Shown here: positions 42,712 to 54,262 of the stretch, in pieces
Numbering within the stretch: the stretch's first letter is position 1
Layout of the letters: each line of letters begins with the position of its first letter
From: Breviolum minutum Mf 1.05b.01
Taxonomy: Eukaryota; Sar; Dinophyceae; Suessiales; Symbiodiniaceae
Assembly: GCA_000507305.1 (NCBI GenBank)
Contig: DF240863.1
Coordinates: forward strand, 1 to 64,000
Reading direction: 5' to 3'
Length of the DNA stretch: 64,000 bases
Notes under the pieces: model-generated
Seen by the model: only the letters and a program-made list of their open reading frames with translations
Database searches by the model: none
Told to the model about the DNA's origin: nothing
Program-made: the position numbers and the translations under genes

Positions 42712-42981
42712 GGGATCGAATCCATTAAAAGAAAGCTACTAAACAAACCCAGAGGACCCATGTGACTGGTATATTTTACCTACATTTGCCTTAACTTTCC
42801 GGTAAATGGAAAGGGTTCAAAAAAACCGTTCCTCGCATGGATCCGTCATGGGAAACCGCAAGTAAATAGACCGACAAGAGGCGATACTTGCAATCAACGT
42901 CATAGAAATCGATTCATTCTCAGTGGATGCGCAGGCAGAATCATCACGCCTCAGTCATATCGAGGTGAGGTTGGTGCCCTA

Positions 42982-43129
42982 CTTGGATGTCTTTCCCGGG
43001 ATGGAAGTTAGGATGGATCAATAGTGAACGGATTAGTGGGTTGGTTATTTTACCTACTTATAAATGGGGGATGAATTGAGGTTATTAACTCACTTACTAA
43101 CCATTTACTAACTTCCTGGGACATCCAAG
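42982..43129. mobile_element. Family J element sharing its TA with a following Family E element
   Basis: CTTGGATGTCTTTCCCGGG at the left, ACTAACTTCCTGGGACATCC with AAG at the right, TA at 42980-42981 and 43130-43131. The second TA is also the left TA of the Family E element starting CTGTTGATGG at 43132. Confidence 0.7.
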
Positions 43130-43131
43130 TA

Positions 43132-43345
43132 CTGTTGATGGAAGAAATCCTGCTACACCACCGAAAACTAACAACATGTTCCCTACAAAAGAACATGTAG
43201 AAATAGGAAATGCATCTTCCAACCATTGATTTTCAGGGGATGTGTTAGTTTTGAGGGGAGTCACCAGTTGAGGTTGGTAGTTTTATCATCCCGTTATCTA
43301 CGAAGGGTTTTCTACATCCCAGGTGGTTGTATGGGTGAAATAATC
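43132..43345. mobile_element. Family E element, copy 3, split by a Family D element
   Basis: CTGTTGATGGAAGAAATCC with TGCTA at the left; CACCAGTTGAGGTTGGTAG and CATCCCAGGTGGTTG at the right. 43160-43264 between them is a Family D copy (ACCGAAAACTAACAACATG to ATGTGTTAGTTTTGAGGGG). Confidence 0.6.
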
Positions 43346-43627
43346 CCAAGGGAAACCTATGTAGAAGGCCAATTTATAAGGGGATTGCAACTATTATTTC
43401 CATTTATAACGATCGGCGAAACGGTTTCATCTTGGGAGGATATTTCTAGGCTTTTTGTTGATTTTTTTGTGGGTTATAACTCCATTTATCGTATTTTCCC
43501 ACCTTGTAGCTCCCATGTCATCGATGTCATCCAGGATCCATCATGAATCCCCCCCCAACCCACATCACTCACATGGACTCCCCGTGTGAAAATCCTGGGA
43601 CCATCAGAGGAAGGAAGCTCCAGTATA

Positions 43628-43775
43628 ACTTGAGCAATGAAGAAAGGGCCCCTTGATGTTTAGAGTATATAGGGGATGAGGTACTAGCCAGTTATGCGGG
43701 GATTCTAATAAACCACCATAAGAACCCCTATAAAACAAAGAAAATAAGGCCGTTTCGTTTTTCGTGGCTCACTTG
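43628..43775 (-). repeat. Family F repeat copy, inverted
   Basis: GAGCAATGAAGAAAGGGCCC, TATATAGGGGATGAGGTAC, GGGGATTCTAATAAACC, TTTTTCGTGGCTCAC. Confidence 0.6.
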
Positions 43776-44092
43776 CCATCCCTTTCTGATAAAAACATGC
43801 GAGGAAGCTCCAGTCAAAATAGAAGTCATTGAGCCCCCACCAAAAGGTGGTTTTCACAATTCCCCAAACCAAATCTTAGAAAGCACCAAATAGTTTTGGT
43901 GCCGACAAAACCTTTTTGGCAAATATCTTCAAATCGTTGACTGGTCGTCACGGGACGTTTTGCACTCATATTCAAGTGAGAACTACATGGAGGAAAATCA
44001 AGTAAACCCAAGGGGGGCCTAAAGGTATAAGGAACGGCCAGAAGTTTGCCAAGCTAAAAGGAAAATGCAAGTATAAAATCAAATTCCAGGCT

Positions 44093-44575
44093 TTGATTCT
44101 CTGGAAGTGTTTGTTTTGTATCTTCTTTGCGTTCATAGGGAAAACTTTGTTTTTTTTTGAAATTGCATTCCAGAATTCAGAAACCGTCTTTTTTTCTTGC
44201 TTCGCATTTCATCCACTTCAACACATGGCAAATCAAACTAGTCAAGACAAGAATGACCTCCTCCCTCAAGATGTGCCCAGGAACCAAATAGGTAGGCTCC
44301 AACTCGTTTTCTGCTTCACTTTATCCCACATGGATTTCTGCGGAACATATCTAAAATATCTAAACATGAAATTGTTCGCCTGTGGCATTTCGCCAAAATT
44401 CCAAGCAAACATTCACAAATACTCCCCAACCAGTTTCACGGAAAAACCCGAGTGGCTGATCTTCTTGAAGCATCTCTCGTTCCTGTTCAGCGCTTGCAAA
44501 GAGCAGGAGCGCTTAGAAACCGGCCAACAGGGGGAGCGAACTGGCGTGCTTTTTTGGAGTGTTTACAGGGCTTGA
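44093..44575 (+). other. 160-codon open frame, doubtful
   Basis: A long plus-strand frame in AT-rich DNA. The first half is Phe-rich (T-rich sequence) and unconvincing. The second half (FCGTYLKYLNMKLFACGISP, FLKHLSFLFSACKEQERLET) is a little more protein-like and ends in a GC-richer patch. No motif. I list it as uncertain rather than as a gene. Confidence 0.15.
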
Positions 44576-44617
44576 TCAGTTGAGCGAACCAAAAATAAAC
44601 CAACTCTTGTTACCTGG

Positions 44618-44838
44618 AAAAACTAGCATGACTGGCTGGCAAATCCACTATGTTCAATAGGAAATACATCTTACATTCTTCAAAGGGCCAATTTCCTGTT
44701 AGTTTGCCGGAGTGTGCCTTCCATTATCATACCGTAGATATCATAGATGGTTGGTTGATGGTGGGATCCCTATCATGGCTGATGAGGATGTCTACATAAC
44801 ATAAATGACCAGTTCTCCTTTTTTCATTGCTCAATTGG
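44618..44838. repeat. Family D element followed by Family F fragment
   Basis: 44618-44716: GGAAAAACTAGCATGACTGG, AGGAAATACATCTTAC and CTGTTAGTTTGCCGGAGTG. 44750-44838: TTGATGGTGGGATCCCTATC and CTTTTTTCATTGCTCAATTGG. Confidence 0.5.
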
Positions 44839-45022
44839 ATTTTTGGCGGAGCAATGCTTTCATGACTCTATGTTTTTCATCCCGTTTTAGGCAAAACTTG
44901 GGTGGGTAAAAGTGGGTACCCAAAACGTCTCGCAGTTGTACCAGTTGGCTACAGAAGCTGCTCATTTGGGCCAGCGTTGTATATGGAACATCACCATCTC
45001 AAACAACTCAGAAAGGTCAGTG

Positions 45023-45166
45023 CTTGGAGGATCATCCTAGTTAGCAAGTGGCTAATAACCATGGTGATCGTAAGTCCCCTACGTAGGGCTGATCTAGTTA
45101 TATATAAATGGCAGAAGTAAACCCCTCAACTGACCGCGTATCCTAAGTGTTGCCCCATCCTCCAAG
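45023..45166. mobile_element. Family I palindromic element
   Basis: CTTGGAGGATCATCCTAG at the left, CCATCCTCCAAG and TA at the right; internal AATAACCATGGTGATCGTAA and GTCCCCTACGTAGGG. Confidence 0.6.
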
Positions 45167-45229
45167 TAAGCACCAACCCAGAAAAAAAACAGCGGCCCCC
45201 TGCCTGACCAACCGCCTCTTTTCCTGGCG

Positions 45230-45657
45230 ATGTGAAAGACTATGTTTGGGTGATTTCTTCCACTAGTTGAGATGTGTTGTGTTTGGGTGATGCCCCATTT
45301 CACCAAAAGCATGTTGAATACGTTCAACCATGTTGGGACATGCAACAAAATACATGCTGCATTTGTTCTTACTGGATCTTCAGTGAACATCATGACAATC
45401 TTCACGTACTGAGAAACTGTGTCGAGCATGCTACTTGCTTTGGCAGAAATATCTAGATCACAAACAATATCAAAGAGCTGCATCACTACCCTACTGGAAA
45501 CCGTTGAAACTAACAGTTCGCCAAAAACTCTGACAAAATCTTTAGATGGACAGCTGCCATGGTTCGGATCATCCCCGTTCTTGGATCCCTTAAAATGGAG
45601 TGGCAGTGGTTGGAAGAAGGACCAAACTAAGATGATTTCCCACTCATAAATCACCAA
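45230..45657 (-). CDS. Coding-like segment, unknown
   Basis: Part of the second-longest gap-free open frame (45094-45657). The stretch SSRVVMQLFDIVCDLDISAK, ASSMLDTVSQYVKIVMMFTE, DPVRTNAACILLHVPTWLNV and FNMLLVKWG reads like an alpha-helical protein. The C-terminal 45 residues fall in the Family I element and the N-terminal part touches a Family D-like GCGAACTGTTAGTTTCA, so the true exon is probably about 45250-45500. No family recognised. Confidence 0.3.
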
Positions 45658-45738
45658 AAGTTATAAGTTATAAGCATCAAATCATCAGAGGGTTTGCTTA
45701 ATCTGCAACTTGGATGATTTCATGATTATATAACTTGA

Positions 45739-45776
45739 GTCCTGAGTGATGATATGTGATGATATGTGATGATATA
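45739..45776. repeat. Short tandem repeat, GATATGTGAT units
   Basis: Three units of ATGATATGTG, AT-rich. Confidence 0.8.
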
Positions 45777-46105
45777 AACTTCCTACTGTCGAAGCATGGT
45801 TTTGTCAAGCCCCAAACTTGATAACGGGAGGACAAAAATACGAAAAAAAATCATGAAAAAACGAAAACAACTCCAAGATGAGAACACACACCAGGTTCCA
45901 AAAAAACTGCCTGGACAAACACAACAAACCACCAACTTCTGGTCAGGCCGTTTATTCTCGGAATTTGCCCGGACAAATCCCCCCGTTTTTTCCGGAAAAT
46001 TCCGCCTGAACCATCTTCACATCGAGCTTGCAATCCCTGAAGAAGGGCGGTTCAGCTCAGTTTTTATAGGTGGTTTGTTAAAAGCCCCCCAAAATTCCAA
46101 GTCTT

Positions 46106-46316
46106 ACCTCAGCCATTTCGGACCATTGAAATAAACGTTTGTTAAGTCTAAACTTTTCCTATTGAATATTACTAGTTGGTGGTTTCAAACCCTTTGAAAA
46201 ATATTATTCAAATTGGGAATCTTCCCCAAATAGGGGTGAACATAAAAACTATTTAAAACCATCACCCAGATTAGTGACCCCCAAAAGTTTAAGTCACTTA
46301 AGCCTACTTGGCAGAG
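46106..46316. repeat. Family O copy interrupted by Family A
   Basis: CTCAGCCATTTCGGACCATT at the left and CCCCAAAAGTTTAAGTCAC, TTAAGCCTACTTGG at the right match the intact copy at 39797. The Family A element at 46172 accounts for the extra length. Confidence 0.75.
46172..46269 (+). mobile_element. Family A element, copy 13, nested in Family O
   Basis: CTAGTTGGTGGTTTCAAACC to TTTAAAACCATCACCCAG, with an exact duplication ATTA at 46168-46171 and 46270-46273. Family O supplies the empty site, confirming the element boundaries. Confidence 0.9.
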
Positions 46317-46642
46317 ATTTCGAGTGCTACAACCATGTTTCGTCAAATTGGATCATGTCCCCCCCAACTTCCCCAAGTATATAGGGATAAAACATTTCCC
46401 ACAAAAATCTTAAAACCCATCACCCTGAAACGATCTTTCATCGATTTGTTTTCTTTGCAAAGGATCTTTAGGTGAACAAAAAATGTCACTGACATCAGCG
46501 GCAACCTTCGATCCAACCAATGAACCAACCGCTAAAAATTGGTTGCAAGGGCCGAAGGGAAAGAAGGGATTCCGAAAAAAGAAATCCCGGTGTGCCAAGG
46601 TAGACCTATATGAAATTTATATTCAAAAAACATGGAAAACAC

Positions 46643-46735
46643 ATGGTCAATTGGGGGTTTTGGGATTCGAGTCGGGGTACTCCATGTAGTAATCCCTTTT
46701 ATAACGGGGATCCAAACCAACAATTGGCCATTAAC
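46643..46735. repeat. Family H palindrome, copy 3
   Basis: TCAATTGGGGGTTTTGGG at the left and CCAAACCAACAATTGGCC at the right, with AATCCCTTTTATAACGG between. Confidence 0.5.
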
Positions 46736-46967
46736 TGAACCCATGGTACTTAATAAATTAAAAACATGAGGCTGAAACCGGTAGCTATCCTTTTGGAGCG
46801 TTCGTATTTTGAGTATCTATACGTATGTATCTATGTCAAATTTCAGGGGTGTAAATTGTTGTACTCGTACTAAAAACCACCATCCTCTCTGTAGGTTACA
46901 CCATGATAAAACATGTGACAGCCCATCAACTCTAGCTGAAGCTAGATGTTTGACAAAAACGTAGCCA

Positions 46968-47600
46968 CCTATATCACTGGGTAGTATAATCCCCTATAAA
47001 CCGAAACAACAGGTTTTTTTCATTGCTCATTTGCTCATCATGGTCAGCACAGCCCAGTCAGGTCCAAAACATGCTGAAAGATTTTTTTGTGCGCTTTTAG
47101 TGGGTTACATGATACACGTGTCAAACAAAAACTACGATTTATCAACAGTCGAAGGGGCTAAGATAGGGTATATGTTTTATGGGTCCTCTGCATACCGAAC
47201 CTCACCAGCTGCTTGGACACTTAAGGTGGGTTTCAACATTCAAAACGTCACAGGGAAACATCGCCTCGTAGATAGTCCCCGACTGAAGAATCCTTGGGCG
47301 AGCAAAAACGCCAAAAGAAATGCTGGGGAGTTTCGGTGCCCAGCATCCTAACTTGGTGGTGTTTGACTTTTTTTCTAAATAACAACTATTTACCAGGTAC
47401 TAGGATGTCCCAGGAAGTTAAAAAAGGTTAGTAAATGGGTTATAATCTACTTGTAAATGAATGTAAATGAGATATATTGGGGTTACAACCCACTTGCTAA
47501 CCTTTTACTAACTTCTTGACACATCCAGGTAGTAACTAGCATATCATCCCCAAGCATTGTCTTTATTAAATGGCTCAGGTAGATGCCATCCTCAAGATGA
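46968..47600. other. Family F fragment, weak open frame and Family J element
   Basis: 46968-47032 is the right part of Family F. The plus frame 47031-47351 (106 codons) is only faintly protein-like and is not called. 47399-47523 is a Family J palindrome (ACTAGGATGTCCCAGGAAGTT to TTACTAACTTCTTGACACAT). Confidence 0.4.
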
Positions 47601-48109
47601 ACTCAAAAACCAACATTTTTTGCTGATTCAAATGCTTCTTTGTCAAACACAGTCACAACGCTTCGTGCCCAAAATTCACCTGAAATTAAAAGACCCTTAG
47701 TAAAAAGGAATACATTGTTTTACAAACATCTGGAAGATTTGTAGATACCAGGCAACTTGTGCAAAAAGTGATCTATCTGTCTTGTGACCCGAAATCAAAG
47801 GTTGGAATCGTGACCTGCCACGATCGAGGAGGAAGCTTGGGTGCCAAATGAAGGTTTAGTTCAGGAATCCCCGAACGTAGAAATAGAATTATCCTGATGG
47901 TGACAAGCAAATATACTGGGAGGAGGGACAGCCCAAGGTATATCATAATATGATGTGTTTACCCCCCCCTGAAATTTAATGATAGATCCCCTTAAAATAG
48001 CAGCTATATCTTTGAAGCCGGGATCGATACATACCCCATCCAAGGCCTATCATTTTTCCAGTGCTTCCATTCCGTTGGAATTTTCGGGGGAAGTCGTATG
48101 TGAAGCACG

Positions 48110-48252
48110 AAAAAAAACCTCTTACTTTCCATTATACTATAGTTGTTTACTAGGGATCCTTATGAAATAATCTGAACTGGGTCATTTTTTCATCCCCGAC
48201 ATATACTAAACAACAACCAACCAGGGGGTTAACCTTTAAGTGGTCTGCTCAT
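48110..48252 (+). repeat. Family F repeat copy
   Basis: AAAAAAACCTCTTACTTTCC, CTAGGGATCCTTATGAAAT, TTTTTCATCCCCGACATAT, TGGTCTGCTCATTGC. The next 160 bp is GC-richer with a short plus frame (TTQGEIWSDPVPRHGKVGFP) too short to call. Confidence 0.55.
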
Positions 48253-49190
48253 TGCTTCCAAGTGGCCAAGAAGGTGCAACGTCCACTGTGCTTGGACGAC
48301 ACAAGGAGAGATCTGGAGTGATCCTGTGCCGCGGCACGGAAAGGTGGGCTTCCCGTGGGTTCCACGTGCCAAAAACCAAGGGGAAATCAAGAAGTTGGAG
48401 CATTTGGAAGTGTCTAAAAGTGATGATTGTGTTTTTCAATTCTTCTATTTTTGTGGGTATTGGGTTCTTGACATATGGTGACCTCAAAAAAGCACAGTCA
48501 TTCACAAGAAGTCACTAAGTTGAAACCATTCGGAGCAGTAAACCAATACTGAAATTGAGTTCTTTTCACATGCGAATCTGGAGAAACATGACCTTAACAA
48601 CAACAACTTGAACTGAGCAAGATTCATGTCTTATGATTTTTAGGGTTGGATGCGAAACACCCTTCCTAAGCAGAATGGTTTTTCATCGTTCCAAGTGAAG
48701 GTTCATAGGGCCGTAGGCCCGCTTGGGTGAATGGTTGTTACCTACAGAAAACCCGAGGATCTCCTGGTACATCCTGAGGTTTGCCATCATCACTTGAAAC
48801 AACCCTCCAAAAAATTGAGAAACCCTGCATCACTGAGGGGGACGATGCCTGTCAATCTTTGGGGTTGATTTTCTCAACAAGCTGCTGATGGTGGACCCTG
48901 TCCCCCTACTACAAAATCTACAATCTACAAAATCTATGAAAATCTCTTGAGATTCGCTTTTGCGGGGCGGGGGGGCGGGAAGTACTCCCCCAACCATCAT
49001 TTTTCCATTCAGTTTCCAGATCTTTCTTTAGCCGAAGAGTGCTTCCGAAATGGTCGTTGCTATGACAGTCCTACACTTCTCAAAGCCCCTGAAGAATGGT
49101 GGTTGGAAGACGATCCTTTCTTGGGAAAGGGCTTTAGGGGTAAACTCGCTAAAATGTTTTGGGGAGGGTAAATCTTCCCCACATATCTGC

Positions 49191-49319
49191 AAGGTGGGCC
49201 CCTACGATCGTTATAAATGGAGTTATAACCTTTATAAATGGCCGTATCAATGGGTAACTGGGGTTATAACCCTACTTATAGGGGGCCCTTTATTTACAAT
49301 GATCGTAGGGGCCCACCAT
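49191..49319. repeat. Family L palindrome (best copy)
   Basis: AAGGTGGGCCCCTACGATCG at the left and CGATCGTAGGGGCCCACC at the right are near-perfect complements. Internal TATAAATGGAGTTATAACC, AATGGGTAACTGGGGTTATA. Confidence 0.7.
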
Positions 49320-50284
49320 GTTTGGTAAACTACCATCATGTGGATCATCCTGGAATCTGAAATTTGAATCGTCCTCTTAAAAGTAACAGATTAAGAAGGT
49401 TATTTTCTTATTGGGATGACATATTCTTTTCGACTTCCAATTTGTATAGGTGTTGTGTTTTTTGCAGCCCATTTGAAACCACATCCTCGTCAAAATGCAC
49501 AACATATCTTCCACCAAATGTCAGGGAGAATACACCAAAAATCTTTGAAACTACCAAAACTAGTTTGGGGTAATTTTCCTAGGATTTCCACATCGCTCAA
49601 TGCAATTATGGTGTATGTACCTACATTACCCCGAGAAACTACCCAAAATGGCTTGGCATGGTAGGGATTCCGTGAATATTTCTCGTTGTTTGGTGTTGGA
49701 AGGAAGATTTAAACCCTGGACCTTCCGGACATGAAACTTGACAAGTAACGTGTAGTTGAGCAGCAAATCGTTGAAGAGAATGCAACACCTGAAAAGATGG
49801 CAGCGTATCACAAATATTGACCGAAGCAAGATAGAGGTGTGTATAGAAACACCCCAAAGAGGTGGCTTGGATTTGCTTGTTTGATGCTTCCAAAAAGCAA
49901 AGACTAAAATTTCCCAAATGGTGGTTGAATCGTGCTTTAGCATGGTAAACATTAACAAATCACCAACGAAACAAATCCCAGGTGGGGTGTATTCCAAGAA
50001 TGCCGGTGGGGTGGCTAACTTGATGGGGTTCTCCAACTCACTTGGTCGACTCTGGGAGATCTGAGTCGCCTTCCGCCCCAAGAGATTTCTGGGAAAAACT
50101 TGGATTGAATACCCCAGGTAGAAACAGACCATACATTGAGTATCATCGAGCGGTTGGGTATAGGTAGTTGTTGACCCCGTATAAAGACCGGCTGTGTTGA
50201 TCTTTGGTCACATCAAAAGATGTCAAAACGGGCTGCTACCAATGCGTCATCCAACGGGGGATGCCACCAATAGGGGCAAGGGCC

Positions 50285-50900
50285 TCAAAAGCGGAGGCCA
50301 CATGCAAAAATGTTTGAGGCACGGGCATCGTTGAGATCGGACAGGCAGTGGCACAGCTCTAGCTTCTGATGCATCCGTCCGGTATCCAGGAACTGTGTCA
50401 ACAGGGGTTCGAAGCTTTGACGAAAGTCCAGATTCATGAAGGCTTCGTGTTCAGGCAACTCCAGCTATTATGAGGTCGACACCCCAGAAATTCCCTCAAG
50501 TTTTTTGAGGCAGTCAGATCGCTCTCTCGTCAGATCTACCATCATTTGGAAGAAGGCTTCAGCAAGTGTCGGCACACGCCAAGACCTTCGGCTTGGCTTT
50601 CCACAACAGTCGCCAGCATTTCTTCAGGCGTCGCTTCCGCACTTGGTGCCGCATGCCGGCATTGGCCGTTCTTTTTTGCCCACCTTTTCCTTTATGGCGC
50701 TCAAACCGCCTTTTGCCACATCGCAGCCCGAGTGAAATTCTTTGGCTTCAGCTGTTTTGAGCTCACCTGGTGTTTGTCGTCCAGATCGCTCAGCAACGCC
50801 CTCAATCGAAACAGCATCGGCTCGAAGTTGGATTTCATGTTCTGCGCGAAGGAATTGAAACGCAACCATGAGGGGTCACAAGGGTTAGCCTGGCCAATGT
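50285..50900 (-). pseudogene. Degraded coding region with in-frame stops and frame switches
   Basis: A GC-rich, repeat-free 600-bp block. One minus frame is open from 50869 to 50285 except for a TGA near 50622 and adjacent TAA-TAG near 50465. It reads LRAEHEIQLRADAVSIEGVA, LAEAFFQMMVDLTRERSDCL and, after the stops, LELPEHEAFMNLDFRQSFEP and LLTQFLDTGRMHQKLELCHC. Other frames hold better stretches in places (FEPMLFRLRALLSDLDDKHQ; EEMLATVVESQAEGLGVCRH). Mostly helical, Leu-rich composition. I interpret it as a decayed gene or one with short introns. Family unknown. Confidence 0.4.
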
Positions 50901-50930
50901 TTCCTACAAGCCCTCGTTTGCACCAAGATC

Positions 50931-51070
50931 CTTGGACGATCATCGACGGACATAAGTGGTTAGGATCACCAATCACCCTGCTGTCCCACAGCCCGATTCT
51001 TGGCGGACTTACCAACGATCAACCATGGGCAAATTAACCACTGAAACAAGTCCTTGGTTGATCCTCCAAG
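50931..51070. mobile_element. Family I palindromic element
   Basis: CTTGGACGATCATCGACGG at the left, AAGTCCTTGGTTGATCCTCC with AAG at the right, followed by TA. Its right TA is 10 bp from a Family E element. Confidence 0.6.
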
Positions 51071-51083
51071 TATTGCCCAGATA

Positions 51084-51184
51084 CTAATGATGGAAGAAAC
51101 CCTGCACCACCTGGGATGTATAAAACCTTGTAAAGAATGGGATAAACTACCTATCAACTGGTGCAGGTTTTTTTCCATCAACAG
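51084..51184. mobile_element. Family E element, copy 4
   Basis: TA, CTAATGATGGAAGAAACCC, CTGCACCACCTGGGATG at the left; CTGGTGCAGG, TTCCATCAACAG, TA at the right. Confidence 0.65.
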
Positions 51185-51353
51185 TATTTGAAGAGTTGAC
51201 AAAAAGGACTCAGGGGGATCCCCAAAATGACTTTTGTTGGTCACATCCGTCAACTGACAAAGGCGGTGACATGTCGTGACTTGACTAGATACCGTCGTTT
51301 CGGATGTCTTCAGCTATAGATACCCTGGAAGTCCAAACACCATCGAAGAAATA

Positions 51354-51466
51354 CGGTTCGTGGAAGAAATCCGGCACCAGTTGAGGGAACGGTAGTTTAT
51401 CCTCTCATTTACAAGGTAAAATGCACCATCCCAGGTGATTGTTTAGGATTTCTGAACCATCAACAG
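51354..51466. mobile_element. Family E element, copy 5
   Basis: TA, CGGTTCGTGGAAGAAATCCG at the left; ATTTCTGAACCATCAACAG, TA at the right; internal CACCATCCCAGGTGATTG. Confidence 0.6.
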
Positions 51467-51628
51467 TAGGTTTCATCAAAGACCATTTTTTGAAAGTAGG
51501 GAACTGAAGTACTTGAATCATGTAAAACTGGGGACTAATATTTTTTGACTTCCAGGAAAGATATAGATATTTTCCCCAAATGCTCGGTTGTATCCTTAAA
51601 AGAATCATGAAGGACCCTTCAATTAGGA

Positions 51629-51735
51629 GGGTGTTGAATCTGTATTAACCAAGGGTATTTTCGCTACCTCAAAATAGCCACTGTTGAGATTTGGAGGGGT
51701 GATTCTTTTACGGATGGATCATTTTACTACTGAAA
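51629..51735 (+). repeat. 107-bp duplicated flank, copy 2
   Basis: Matches 40169-40275 except at three or four positions (for example CCACTGTTG versus CAACTCTTG). It is followed directly by a Family A element, as in copy 1. Confidence 0.85.
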
Positions 51736-51831
51736 CTGGTTGGTGGTTTCAACCCTTTGAAAACTATTAGTCAAAATGGGAATCTTCAAATAGGGGTGAA
51801 AATAAACATATATTTGAAACCGCCACTCTAG
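51736..51831 (+). mobile_element. Family A element, copy 14
   Basis: CTGGTTGGTGGTTTCAACCC to TTTGAAACCGCCACTCTAG. Flanks GAAA and GAAT share three of four bases. Confidence 0.8.
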
Positions 51832-52018
51832 GAATATTCGATGGGTCAAAACTGGCCACTTGAATTTGGGGAGATGGTGGAAGGTACATATTCCCATGGA
51901 ACATCTTGGGTTTTGCATTGTTTTTGTTGGTATCTAAGAATTTTCCAACAGACCCCTGGAACATACCCCAAACCCAGAACAACAGTTTATGAAGAAATTC
52001 CTTTCATTTGGGGGTTTG

Positions 52019-52600
52019 GGGATGCTCCAGGGGTATGCTCCAGGGGTATGTTGGGGTTCTCTTAGATGGTAGAAATATTTCTAATAAAACTTACCTTAAA
52101 CCCAAGAGTCAAAGTTTCCTATTGGGATCTCCCAGGATGGTGATGCAACATCTACTAGTTTGCTACTTCCTTGTGCTTGACTTGAGATTCTCATATCTAT
52201 GCCCGCCATCCCTGTACCCACCCTAAGAAAGAAGGCCCTAATAGGCCCTTAAGGGATAATACTGGTGGTTCAACATCTGGCATGGGAAAATGGCGGATGA
52301 TTGTGTATCCGAGATACGTCCGCGTCTCTGCTTTTGGAATAAGCGTGACTTGCTTATGACAACCTGAGTGTGAAATTGGGTGAGCTACAAAGATTTGGAA
52401 ACCTGCGGTATAAAATGTGGGACTCAAAATTTTCACGCGGAACTTCAGAGTACACCCGGTGTATTCCATTCATAAAGGGCTTTATTATACTAGGGTTAGA
52501 AGCAATGTTAGACTAACTTAGCTATAGTTGGTTCATAAGTGGGCTAACAGAAATGTGAAGAGTCTTAGGTCCAAACTTTAGATGCCCTGGCTATCGATTG
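52019..52600. other. Intergenic stretch with a short duplication
   Basis: GCTCCAGGGGTAT is directly repeated at about 52024-52050. AT-rich sequence follows without recognised families or a convincing coding frame. Confidence 0.45.
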
Positions 52601-52673
52601 AGACACATTTTCGTGGCTAAAACCCCCACACTAAAACCCCACACACACACACAACTCAAATGGTGGTTCATAA

Positions 52674-52763
52674 CTAGTTGGACATTCAACCCATTTGAAA
52701 AAGATTAGTCAAATGGATCATGTCCCCAGGTAGGGGTGAAAATAAAAAATATTGTGATTAGGC
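52674..52763 (+). mobile_element. Family A element, truncated copy
   Basis: CTAGTTGGACATTCAACCC, GATTAGTCAAATGGATC and GGTAGGGGTGAAAATAAAAAA. The right terminus is missing. Common orientation. Confidence 0.6.
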
Positions 52764-53299
52764 TGGCTATTTCTTGGCAAAAGGGAGGTGGCAGCCAGAA
52801 AAAGCACCTTCTGAACAATAAGAACCCACGAAACTTTGCCAAGGAATTGCTGCCTGACGCCCCCCCGTCAAAGCGTCCAACTATTGGTGACAAGCCTAAA
52901 GTCCTGGTTAATTAGTTAAGGTTCCAGGATCCTTATAAGTGGCTTCTAAAAGAAAAACCCCTTTCAATAGGATTTCGCAGTATTTCATCCACTTATATAT
53001 TTTTACCCTGTGGTCGCTGAGGTGGTTTTGGGAGGTGGTTGGTAGAAACAGTAGTTGATCATGATGAGTTCGCACGTTGTGCCCAAACATGACAACAAAT
53101 TGAGTGCCCAAACGCTGCAACAAAAACAGTGGTTAGTGAAGGTTGATTCAACAAAAATCCCTTGTTGAAATAGTAATGATGTAATGATTAATCTCCAACT
53201 GCCAGGGGTGTTGAGCAACAAATACCAACCACCTGATCCCAAAACCAGTGGCTTGAAGCTGGCTAAGATAAGGGGTGCCTTTTGGGTAAGGCTAAGGCC

Positions 53300-54160
53300 C
53301 TCATACTGTTGATGCAAGAAATTTTGCACCACTTGAGGTTGGTAGTTTATCCCATGAGTTACCCATCTCTTCCCGCGAGCCCTGGCTGTTTTTTTCCTGG
53401 CATGGAATGGCCATTCAACGTGGGATTTTGATCCTTCGATTTTTGAGGGATTTTACTTTGAAAAAAAACACCGGAAATATTGGCCAATTTAAAGCTTCAA
53501 AAAAAAACTTCTGGTTGGTGCAAACATGCGTGTTTAAACATGCTTCTCTAGTGCTCATTTAAGCTCATCATAAATCAACACAGCCCAGAATTTATTTCAT
53601 CTTCCAACTGTTACATGGATTCTCGTTTTGTTTTTTCGTTTCGGAGCTCCGGGGTACCCTTTCATTATCCGTTTTTTCTTCCGTTGCCCAAGTGACAATC
53701 ACATTCACCACATCCAGACATCTCAGAGGAGTGATTCTGAAGTGCATATGTTACCTCAAGGCTTCACTGCAACGTGGGCCCCCTACTAGCTACGTTGTGA
53801 CCCCAACTCAACCATTCCCGTTCCGGATGCATCTGAGCCACGAGAAACGGCCCCTTATTACGTTGTGAAAATCCCGATATAACTCCGTAGTACAATGCCC
53901 ACAAACCTAAACAACCAGTTTTTTTCAACCGCTCATGTTACCTGTATGTATGATATATAATTGACACATATAATTCATATAATCATAAAAAAACTATAAA
54001 TTAAAAAAAATATATATACAAAAAATAATAATAAATAAATAAATGTATCTCCATTTGCCTACATTTAAGCATAAAAGTCAGCCAGGACTTGCCCTGAACG
54101 AAATTGCTTCAACTGTGCAGTGAATAGGATGTTTTTGAATGTTGCGAGGTTCCAAATGAC
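53300..54160. other. Intergenic stretch with very AT-rich segment
   Basis: Half Family E at 53308-53360, a Family F right half at 53848-53937 (CCCGATATAACTCCGTAG; TTTTTTTCAACCGCTCATG), and an AT-only-like block at 53950-54045 (TATATAATTG, AAAAAAAATATATATAC, AATAAATAAATAAATG). Confidence 0.55.
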
Positions 54161-54167
54161 ATACACC

Positions 54168-54262
54168 CCCGAAAACTAACATGGAACCTGAAAAAGATGG
54201 TTTCCAAAAGGAATCTCCTTTGCCAGGGGTCCATTTTCAGGTTCCATGTAGTTTTCGGTGGA
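54168..54262. mobile_element. Family D palindromic element (clean)
   Basis: ACCCCCGAAAACTAACATGG with AACCTG at the left and CAGGTTCCATGTAGTTTTCG with GTGG at the right are near-perfect complements. Confidence 0.65.
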
